64,000 nucleotides of DNA from Acidobacteriota bacterium (lineage in GTDB: Bacteria > Acidobacteriota > Thermoanaerobaculia > Multivoradales > J023), in assembly GCA_029263395.1 (NCBI GenBank), contig JAJCXO010000058.1:52412-116411 (forward strand), written 5' to 3'. The notes under the pieces are model-generated. The model was not told the DNA's origin. It searched no databases and worked only from the letters and a program-made list of their open reading frames with translations. Below, piece after piece: positions 26,762 to 34,524 of the stretch (position 1 is its first letter; every line of letters begins with the position of its first letter). Position numbers and translations under genes: made by a program.

Positions 26762-29700
26762 CTATCTTCTCAATCCTTCAGTGAGTGGACGAATCAGACG
26801 TAATGCTGGCCGCGTGTTATAGAACTCACGATAGAGGTTGTGCTCGCCAGTTTCTGGGAAACGATGCGGCGCCTCATAAGGATACTGTGGCATACCGTGG
26901 AACGGCAGAGGGCCGACTGTTTGAGAATGGGCTGTATTGGCATCACCATCTTTGGCCCAGCCATCGACAAACAACAAGAAGTCACGCTGCCAGCCCGCGG
27001 GCAGAGATGGCATGGCCTCAGCATCGAAGAACAGCTGCAGCTCATCCCCCGAACCCATGATGACCAGCCGGTCATCAATCTCAGTGAGCAACGGTCGGAC
27101 GTCACCGAAGCGGGTGTAGAGACCTCGGGTTGGATTCCACATAGCTTGCGGCCGATCTTCGGCGTAGACGAAGTACTCGGGTTGTTTGCGTTCGGGATGG
27201 ATCACAACCCTGGAAAAACCGCGAAATCTCAGCGCTGCCGTCTCGGCGTGTACGTCGGTCAGTCGCGTCTCAGGAGCCCCGGTCTCTTCGCTCAAGAAAA
27301 TTTCGTCCCAGTAGACGCAGAGGTTGGTGACAATGCGCACTTCCCGCGAGGCCGACAGGAATTTATCGGTCAGATCGACGACAATGGTTTTTGGTTTGCC
27401 AGCCGGCAACCCCATATCCTCGATCACCGTTTGCCAAGCACCGGACTGGTCTTTGACTTGCAGATACGGCATCACTAAGCCAGTGCTAGATTCCTGTGAT
27501 GCCTGCAAGAAGGTACTGCCGTCCGCCCAGTCGACCCAGCCAGCCAGGACCAGAATAGCCTGTCCAGCCTCAGCAGCTTGGGCACCAAAGTCGAGATCGA
27601 GATGGTGCAACTCGGCGACGCCAGCGTAGTCGCGCTCGTAACCATCGGGATAGGTCTGATCCTTGGCCAGCACACGCTCGAGCACATTGCGACCGTGGTG
27701 ATCGCGGGCCATCACCGGACGAATCGGCTGTTCGACGCCGAATAGTCGATACTCGGGGAATGGCGGCGCTTTGAACTTGTCATTGGTGTAGATGTCAACA
27801 CTGCTCGGATGATCAACCGCAATCAGCCGAATCTCGTCGAGGTAGGCCACTTCTCGCAGCTCTTCGACGATGCGGATCTCGTAACGCCCATCCCTCGGCA
27901 CCAACGACGATCCGTCGATCTGGATGATCTCGTCGTGATCGACCGGGAAGTACTCTCCATTACCCGCGCTGGCACCGAGGGGTGCCACCCCCAAAACATC
28001 GGTGATGAACTCGAACTCTTCACCATTCCAGGTATAGATCATCGGGCACGAGCCCGACAGACGCTGGGCCTCTTCGTAACTCACCGCTTGTCCGGTCTTC
28101 TGCTTGGACTCGTTTTGGATCAAGCCGTTGGGCCAAGTCACCCGTACCGCGTCAACCTCGTCGTAAGACGCGAGGCCGAAGTGCAGCGGCACGCCGTGAT
28201 AGGTTTTCTTCTGGTACCGTGCCCCCGCCTTGACCTCAACCTCGGCGCCAGGCGCCAACTTGAGATTTTTCACGCCGGTCAGGCCTACCCGCAGCCAACG
28301 ATGATCACTTACGGTCCGATTGCCGAGTCTCACGAGCCCACCATCGCGGCTGACCGCAACCAGATCAGACCGACCATCCGCGTTGAAGTCAGCCATCGCG
28401 ATCACGCTCGGATCGGTTGGCCAGGCCTGCGGACTGTTGGCGGCGCTGAGTTGACCGAGACCGCGGTTGCGAAACACTCCACCAGCCGCGGCGAGATCGC
28501 TCACTGCCCGGTTCTCGACGTCGACCCAAACGATCGGCGCCTTGGCCCCAGACGGCACTGGCCGGCGATCGAAGGTGCCATCGTGGCGATTAACCAGGAG
28601 CGTCGCCCCTTGGTCGTCAGCCACGGTGAGGTCGGTCCAGCCGTCGTTGTTGAGGTCATAAGCGATCACCTGTGACGTGCCCACCCCAACATCGCCCAAC
28701 AGCGTCGGCTCATACTTGCCCCCAAGACGATCGCGATACAGGACCCCCTTGCGATCAGCGTAGACCACCGCCAAGTCCATGCCTTGTGTATCAGCGATGA
28801 TATCGATCAGCGTTGCGTCGAGAGCCTCACCCGCGGTGAATGGAAAGTCAGCAGTCTGATCACTGAATCCTGCGGGGCCATTGTTGCGAAGGAGTGCTGG
28901 TTTGGCACCAAATAGGAACAGGTCGACATCGTAGTCATGGTCGTAATCGAGCCAAAGCGCTTTGTTGAAGGCCTCGGCTGGCGACGCGGCATCCGGTACT
29001 GCAGTATCAAGCTTGGTGTAAGTGCCTCCGCCATTGTGGTAGATCGTGGCGCCGGCGCGCGTCACCACACAGAGGTCAGCCAGTCCGTCGTTGTCGATAT
29101 CGGCAGCCGCAATCGCCTTCACGTCACGCAGCGCCTCGAGACCGCTGGTTGCCTTGGTGTCGCCACCCAAGAACAACTGGACGCCTGACGCCGACGCCGC
29201 GAGTAAATCGGGGCGCCCATTGCCATCGGCATCGGTCACCGTAAGACTGGCCGTCCCGGCATCGAGTCCGCTGGCCAACTCCTTACTATCGAACTTCAAC
29301 TCAGCAGGCGGGCTGGGATCTCGAGAGCTTTCGGGATCGATCACCTCGTAAATCTCGGAGTAGAAATTCCATTCCAGGTCCTCGGGTACCGCCGCCGCCG
29401 CATCACGCTTCTTGAGTTCGCGAAATAGCGTCATCTCGCGTTTGGCGTCGTCGGCACGTTTGGCTTGACGGTAGGCGGTCGAGAGCTGAAAGTGCGGGCC
29501 AGCCAGACTCGGGTCGAGCCGCGACGATTCCTCGAAGTGATGCAGTGATTTGTCCGCCTTGCCGTTGAGCTTGTAGAGCACCCCGAGGTTGTAGTGGGTG
29601 ATCGCCTCGTCAGGCACCAAGGCAATCATGCCTTCGAGTTGGGTGATCGCCTCGTCGTACTTGGAATCCCGTTTGTAGGCGATGCCAAGGTTGAACCAAG

Positions 29701-30004
29701 TGTGCGGAATGGTGCCGTCCTGCTGCTGCGCCTTTAAGAGCTCGGCGACCCCTTCCTCTACCTGACCAGCACGCATCATAGCGAGGCCATAGTTGACCCG
29801 TTCACGGGCCGAATCCGGTGCCAGATCGAGCGCCGCCTTGAACTCTCCAATAGCGTCGTACTGAGTTGCAGGATTCTCGTAGAACGCCTTGCCGAGATTG
29901 CGATGACGCCACAGCTTTTCTTCCAGGTCCGTGGACGCCCAGGCACTGCCAACGCAGCAACAGGCCAATGCCAGAGCCACTCGAGTTACCGGAATCAACC
30001 TCAA
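26762..30004 (-). CDS. Exported TPR / FG-GAP / ASPIC-UnbV protein with long C-terminal domain
   Basis: A 1080-residue secreted protein. The signal peptide is residues 1-24 (CCCVGSAWAS). Five or so TPR units occupy about 30-200, for example HTWFNLGIAYKRDSKYDEAI. FG-GAP blades lie at about 245-560 with loops such as DADGNGRPDLLA and DLNNDGWTDLTV. The UnbV region is at about 590-650 (VDAVRVTWPNG). After this, CPMIYTWNGEEFEFITDVLG opens a further 400-residue beta-rich domain that I do not recognise as a named family. The start overlaps the preceding gene by four bases. It may scaffold the cytochrome encoded two bases downstream. Confidence 0.88.
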   Translation of the reverse strand: MRLIPVTRVALALACCCVGSAWASTDLEEKLWRHRNLGKAFYENPATQYDAIGEFKAALDLAPDSARERVNYGLAMMRAGQVEEGVAELLKAQQQDGTIPHTWFNLGIAYKRDSKYDEAITQLEGMIALVPDEAITHYNLGVLYKLNGKADKSLHHFEESSRLDPSLAGPHFQLSTAYRQAKRADDAKREMTLFRELKKRDAAAAVPEDLEWNFYSEIYEVIDPESSRDPSPPAELKFDSKELASGLDAGTASLTVTDADGNGRPDLLAASASGVQLFLGGDTKATSGLEALRDVKAIAAADIDNDGLADLCVVTRAGATIYHNGGGTYTKLDTAVPDAASPAEAFNKALWLDYDHDYDVDLFLFGAKPALLRNNGPAGFSDQTADFPFTAGEALDATLIDIIADTQGMDLAVVYADRKGVLYRDRLGGKYEPTLLGDVGVGTSQVIAYDLNNDGWTDLTVADDQGATLLVNRHDGTFDRRPVPSGAKAPIVWVDVENRAVSDLAAAGGVFRNRGLGQLSAANSPQAWPTDPSVIAMADFNADGRSDLVAVSRDGGLVRLGNRTVSDHRWLRVGLTGVKNLKLAPGAEVEVKAGARYQKKTYHGVPLHFGLASYDEVDAVRVTWPNGLIQNESKQKTGQAVSYEEAQRLSGSCPMIYTWNGEEFEFITDVLGVAPLGASAGNGEYFPVDHDEIIQIDGSSLVPRDGRYEIRIVEELREVAYLDEIRLIAVDHPSSVDIYTNDKFKAPPFPEYRLFGVEQPIRPVMARDHHGRNVLERVLAKDQTYPDGYERDYAGVAELHHLDLDFGAQAAEAGQAILVLAGWVDWADGSTFLQASQESSTGLVMPYLQVKDQSGAWQTVIEDMGLPAGKPKTIVVDLTDKFLSASREVRIVTNLCVYWDEIFLSEETGAPETRLTDVHAETAALRFRGFSRVVIHPERKQPEYFVYAEDRPQAMWNPTRGLYTRFGDVRPLLTEIDDRLVIMGSGDELQLFFDAEAMPSLPAGWQRDFLLFVDGWAKDGDANTAHSQTVGPLPFHGMPQYPYEAPHRFPETGEHNLYREFYNTRPALRLIRPLTEGLRR

Positions 30005-31899
30005 TGCACTACTCCTTCACCTTCATGGATCCTACTCAAAGCGTTGATTGCCAGCGGCGGTTTACCGTCCTTGACAGCCAGCTTCTCGGTTTTGCCTCCT
30101 GGCCAGCGAATCTCAACCGTGTCGACTTGTTTTGCCGTCCCGAGGCCAAAATGTAACCGGGTTGTGCTCTGGCTGGAGTAGGCGTTACCACCGTTGACCT
30201 CACGCATGTACGTCTCACCATCGGCCTCGATCGTCACCCGCGCTCCGATCGCGTCGCGATTGACCTGAGTGCCGACGAGCTTGAGCTGCACCCAATTGCC
30301 CGTTCGTTCCGATCGGTTGTGGTGCAACAGAGCCGGCTGGCTAGCGTTGGTCTGGTACAGATCAAGCAACCCGTCGTTGTCAAAATCACTCATGCCGATA
30401 CCGCGGCCATCGAGATCGTTGTCCAAGCCAACCTCAGCGGCAGCTTCTTTGAACGTACCGTCGCCGAGATTGTGGAAGAAACGCTGCTTCTGAAAGCCGC
30501 TCCACGTCATCTCGCCAATATCGGGATAGCTGTTCACGTCCGAAAAGTCGATCTGCGGAGTGATGATCACCTCGAGCAGAATCGGGATGTAGTTCTCCTC
30601 GCCGCGCGACCTCAAGCCATCCACCGCAAAAATATCTTCCCAACCATCGTTGTCGAAGTCACCGAACTTGGCACCCCAGCCCCAATCGGTATCGCAGGTG
30701 CCAGTCTCCCGCGATAGATCGATCAGGGTGCCGTCGCCGTTGTTGTGCCACAGGAAGTTACATTCCTTCATGTACTCATCGGTGATGTTGGTGACATAAA
30801 TGTCGAAGAAGCCATCACGGTTGTAATCCCCCATGTCGACATTCATGCCCTTGCGGGTGTCCAAGCCCATCGCCTCTTCGGTGACGTCCTTGAAGGTGAA
30901 CTTGCCATCCGCGCCCGGACCTTGGTTCATGAACAGTCGATCCGTACCGTAATCACCCGCGACGTAAACATCTTGTAGGCCATCGTTGTCGAGATCGGCA
31001 TGGCCAATATCGAGCGACCAACCCGTGTGATGCCCCATCCCGGCCGCTTCGGTGATCTCGACAAACCCACGGCCCTCGCCACGCTCGACGTTGTGCCAGA
31101 AGGTGACACCACCACCGTTGTCGGCGTAGTCGAGATTGTTGGGCAGCACGTGCGGAGTGTCGAGATCGAGCAGATTGAGCGGCTGGAAGTAGTTGGCAAA
31201 CAGCAGATCGAGCCAGCCATCGTTGTCGTGATCAAAGGCAATCATGCCGATAGTGTTGCCAAAGTGTGTCAGACCGGTAGCGGCGCTGACGTCGGTAAAG
31301 GTGTGCTCGCCGTTTTTCCCCGGCCCCTCGTTGCGGTAAAGGATCGGGGTACCAAAACGACCGACCAGCAGATCCACCCAACCGTCGTTGTCATAGTCGA
31401 ACCACAGGGCATCGGCACAAATCGACTTGGCGTCGTTGCCGCCGGTCACGCCGGCTTGTGGCGCAACGTCGGTGAAGCTCAGGCGGCCATCCTTGCCTGG
31501 TCCGTTGTTGCGCATCAGATGATGAGGTTTGTTGAGCTCGGAGTCGACAACAAATAGATCGTCGAAGCCATCATTGTTGTAATCACCAACTGCGGCAGCC
31601 GCCCCGCCGTCGGTGAACATCTCGAGCACCTCGGCTTTGTGCCGCTCCCCGAAGCTGCGGGTGGTGTGTATCAGCCTCACGCCTGCAGATTCGCCAATCT
31701 CCTCGAACCGGATGCTGGGTTTCTGACGGGCTGGCGACGCCGACTCGACAGCGGCAGCATCCACCGTCCCCGCCTCTTCAGCCAGCGCCGATGTAACCGG
31801 CACCAGAACTGTGATCCCCAGCACGGTGATCCCCAGTACCGCCAACCCCGAGACAGCGAACAAGGATGTTGGCCTCCGCCTATTCCGTCGCGTGGGCAT
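30001..31899 (-). CDS. CRTAC1-like exported propeller protein
   Basis: About 632 residues. GGGAGG lies six bases before the ATG at 31899; an adjacent ATG at 31902 is the alternative, and both overlap the end of the TPR gene upstream. A signal-anchor (FAVSGLAVLGITVLGITVLV) is followed by FG-GAP blades with many Ca-type loops (DYNNDGFDDLFV, DYDNDGWVDLLV, DYNRDGFFDIYV). The C-terminal ASPIC/UnbV part reads NRDAIGARVTIEADG, then FGLGTAKQVDTVEIRWPGG. It shares KGMNVD and VTNITDEYMKE segments with the protein encoded at 32686, so these two are close paralogues. Confidence 0.9.
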   Translation of the reverse strand: MPTRRNRRRPTSLFAVSGLAVLGITVLGITVLVPVTSALAEEAGTVDAAAVESASPARQKPSIRFEEIGESAGVRLIHTTRSFGERHKAEVLEMFTDGGAAAAVGDYNNDGFDDLFVVDSELNKPHHLMRNNGPGKDGRLSFTDVAPQAGVTGGNDAKSICADALWFDYDNDGWVDLLVGRFGTPILYRNEGPGKNGEHTFTDVSAATGLTHFGNTIGMIAFDHDNDGWLDLLFANYFQPLNLLDLDTPHVLPNNLDYADNGGGVTFWHNVERGEGRGFVEITEAAGMGHHTGWSLDIGHADLDNDGLQDVYVAGDYGTDRLFMNQGPGADGKFTFKDVTEEAMGLDTRKGMNVDMGDYNRDGFFDIYVTNITDEYMKECNFLWHNNGDGTLIDLSRETGTCDTDWGWGAKFGDFDNDGWEDIFAVDGLRSRGEENYIPILLEVIITPQIDFSDVNSYPDIGEMTWSGFQKQRFFHNLGDGTFKEAAAEVGLDNDLDGRGIGMSDFDNDGLLDLYQTNASQPALLHHNRSERTGNWVQLKLVGTQVNRDAIGARVTIEADGETYMREVNGGNAYSSQSTTRLHFGLGTAKQVDTVEIRWPGGKTEKLAVKDGKPPLAINALSRIHEGEGVVH

Positions 31900-32683
31900 C
31901 ATGCGCCTCCCAGATCTCTCGCAGATGGGTCGCAACCCGCACATTGGTGTCGAATAACGCTTCCAGAAACATATCGAGCTCAGCTTCGTCCAAACCTGCC
32001 CGCTGCTTCAGATCGACATTGTCCGGGTAAAGCTCGAGCCCTTTCTTGTAGGTTTCGATCGCTTCTGCCGAATCTTCGAGGCGCCAATAACCGTCGCCGA
32101 GTGCCGCCCAGGCACGCCCATGATAGGGATACGACTCTCCCCCTGCCGCCATCTCGATAGCTCGCTGCAGATCATCGATACCAAGCTGGGTGCGGCCAAA
32201 AATCGCCGGCCAGTAGAGGTAGCTATTACCGCGGGTATAGCGCAGGAGCCAGGTCTCTTCGAGCTCGAGGGCTGCCGAAAACTTCTCGAGTGCTGAGTTG
32301 GCCAAGATCACTTGGGTGATGGCGCCTTCCACTGGAATCTTGTCGACATGGGCAAAACCAAGATTGAGCAGAATGTTGGGCGCTTTCGGATTCTCTTCTG
32401 CCAGCTTGGTCAGGTAGTCCAGGCCACGGTCGTAGGCGTCCGCAGCGATCATCGCCTGCCGATACTCAGCTCCGGCACGCAGGTTATTGGGCTCCGCCGT
32501 CATCGCCCGTTCAAAGAGATCGAGAGCTGCTGGCCAGTCCTCTGCCGTCGCTTTGGTCATCCCCTCGACGAAAAAATCGTTGGCCTTGGCCGGCGGACAG
32601 ACCAGGCTGCCGAGGACCACCAGAGCCAGGAAAACCAAGCCCTGGCGTGTCACAAAACACTGAGCGGAATTACCGTGTTGCAT
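31880..32683 (-). CDS. Exported TPR protein
   Basis: A 267-residue protein with a signal peptide (residues about 1-35, ending PPAKAND) and at least four TPR-like helical pairs: WPAALDLFERAMTAEPNNLRA, APNILLNLGFAHVD, GRAWAALGDGYWRLEDSAEA and IETYKKGLELYPDNVDLK. Probably a periplasmic protein-interaction module. It starts two bases after the stop of the preceding propeller gene, and its 3' end overlaps the next propeller gene by about 20 bases. Position between two paralogous propeller genes suggests a duplicated propeller pair with a shared TPR partner. Confidence 0.87.
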   Translation of the reverse strand: MQHGNSAQCFVTRQGLVFLALVVLGSLVCPPAKANDFFVEGMTKATAEDWPAALDLFERAMTAEPNNLRAGAEYRQAMIAADAYDRGLDYLTKLAEENPKAPNILLNLGFAHVDKIPVEGAITQVILANSALEKFSAALELEETWLLRYTRGNSYLYWPAIFGRTQLGIDDLQRAIEMAAGGESYPYHGRAWAALGDGYWRLEDSAEAIETYKKGLELYPDNVDLKQRAGLDEAELDMFLEALFDTNVRVATHLREIWEAHDAHATE

Positions 32684-32685
32684 AT

Positions 32686-34524
32686 CTATCTAGCCTCCTG
32701 CGTGGATGCTCCTGCCGTCGCGGCGCTGAATGGACGCAGCTCAGCGGCACCTTCGACCAGATGATAAATCCGGTCGGGCTTGATATCGGTGTAAGTCTTT
32801 CGTTCACCCGACGGCCAGGCGACTTCGATTTTGTCGATCTTGTTGCGCGACCCGAGGCCAAAGTGGACCCGGCGCGTACTCTGGCTAGCGAAGCCGTTAC
32901 CGCCGTTAACGAAGCTGACCGCGGTCTGACCGCCAGCATGGACCCAGACCCGAGTACCAACGGCGTCACGATTACTGGCCTGTCCCTCGGGCACCAACTG
33001 CACCCAATGGCTCCCCGTGGGTTGCACGTTGCGCCACAAATATGGCGGCTGGCCCGAGTTGGTCACAAACAGGTCGATCCGCCCATCATTGTCGAAGTCC
33101 GCCAACGCGACGCCGCGGGCATCGAGTTCGGTATCGAGACCGTGACGGGCACCATCGTCCTTGAACAGTGTGCCCCCCTGATTGTGAAATAGCGCATTCT
33201 TCTGGTAACCGGACAGGGTCTTGTTCCCCATCGGCGGCCAGCTCCGGGCGTCCGCTAGATCGATCTCCGGGTTGACGATCACCTCAAAGATGTCGAGTAC
33301 ATAGTTGTCCTGGGGATCACGACTCGCCGACACCCAGCCGTTGACGGTGTAGAGATCGAGCCAGCCATCGTTGTCGTAATCGAAGAACTTACCAGCCCAA
33401 CCCCAACCGGTGGCGTGGGTCCCGGTCTCGCGGCCAACGTCGGTGAAGGTCAGATCACCGAGGTTCTGCCACATGAAGTTGCCTTCCTTCATGTACTCAT
33501 CGGTGATGTTGGTGACAAAGATGTCGAAGAGACCGTCACCGTCGAAGTCCCCCCAATCGACATTCATCCCCTTCTTGGTGTCGATGCCGATGGCATCTTC
33601 CGTCAGGTCGGTAAACGTACCGTCGCCATTATTGCGGAAGAAGTTGTCGGTGCCGAAGTCAGCGGCGACATAGAGATCGTCGTCCCCGTCGTGATCAGCG
33701 TCTGCGTGCCCAAGATCGAGCGTCCAGCCCGAAACCTTGATGCCAACCGCCTCGGTGACGTCTGCAAAACGGACGATCCCGTCCTCACCTTTGCCGTCGT
33801 TCCGAAAGACGGTCACGCCGCCACCGTTGGCCGCGGTTTCGAAGCTCTCGGGGAAAAAGCGCGGCGTCTCCGGATCGAAAAGGTTGACCGGCTGGAAGTA
33901 GTTACCCAGAAATAGGTCGAGGTCGGTGTCGCGATCGTAGTCAAAGGCAATGGCGACGATGCAGTTGAGGTAGCGCGTCAACCCGGCCTTTGCTCCCACC
34001 TCGACGAAACGGATCTTGTTGCCCTCGGTACGATTTTCGTAAAACAGATTCTGACCGAAGCGCAAGACCAAAAGATCCGGATCACCATCATTGTCAGCGT
34101 CGAACCACAGCGAGTTGGCCGATGCGTTGGCGGCATCGTTACCCTCTGCCAGGCCAGCAGCGCCCGCAACATCGGTAAACGTAAAGTCACCATTGTTGCG
34201 GTACAAGCGATTCTTACCACTTTCGCTCGAATCGGTGAAGAACACGTCTTCGAAGCCATCACCATCCACATCGGCGACTGCAGCGGAGGCACCGAGCGCG
34301 GTGTAGCCTTCCATGATGTGGGCGTAAGGGTTCTTGAACGACCGGGTACGATGACTCTTGCCGACGCCGGCCGCAACCGTGCGATCTTCGAACCAACTCT
34401 CGGCGGTTGCCTTCGGTGTCCTCTCGATGGCCGCCGGCCGGTTCTCGGCCAACACGGGCGTGGTTAGCCAGCCCAATAAGCCCAAAACCAAGACAGTCCC
34501 AGGTCGCCTCTTACTTCGCAACAT
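32686..34524 (-). CDS. CRTAC1-like exported propeller protein
   Basis: 612 residues from the ATG at 34524 (MLRSKRRPG), which has GGAG eight bases upstream; the frame is open 18 codons further. Signal peptide to about residue 27 (LTTPVLAEN). Six or more FG-GAP blades follow, with Ca-type loops such as DVDGDGFEDVFF, DADNDGDPDLLV and DFDGDGLFDIFV, then the UnbV end (NRDAVGTRVWVHAGG, FGLGSRNKIDKIEVAWPSG). Segments KGMNVD and VTNITDEYMKE are almost identical to the protein encoded at 30001. The 5' end overlaps the preceding gene by 14 bases, consistent with one polycistronic message. Confidence 0.9.
   Translation of the reverse strand: MLRSKRRPGTVLVLGLLGWLTTPVLAENRPAAIERTPKATAESWFEDRTVAAGVGKSHRTRSFKNPYAHIMEGYTALGASAAVADVDGDGFEDVFFTDSSESGKNRLYRNNGDFTFTDVAGAAGLAEGNDAANASANSLWFDADNDGDPDLLVLRFGQNLFYENRTEGNKIRFVEVGAKAGLTRYLNCIVAIAFDYDRDTDLDLFLGNYFQPVNLFDPETPRFFPESFETAANGGGVTVFRNDGKGEDGIVRFADVTEAVGIKVSGWTLDLGHADADHDGDDDLYVAADFGTDNFFRNNGDGTFTDLTEDAIGIDTKKGMNVDWGDFDGDGLFDIFVTNITDEYMKEGNFMWQNLGDLTFTDVGRETGTHATGWGWAGKFFDYDNDGWLDLYTVNGWVSASRDPQDNYVLDIFEVIVNPEIDLADARSWPPMGNKTLSGYQKNALFHNQGGTLFKDDGARHGLDTELDARGVALADFDNDGRIDLFVTNSGQPPYLWRNVQPTGSHWVQLVPEGQASNRDAVGTRVWVHAGGQTAVSFVNGGNGFASQSTRRVHFGLGSRNKIDKIEVAWPSGERKTYTDIKPDRIYHLVEGAAELRPFSAATAGASTQEAR

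Noticed and set aside
27809..28675. 288-codon plus-strand frame
   Set aside because: Antisense to the TPR/FG-GAP gene; its composition mirrors the repeated codons of the propeller loops.
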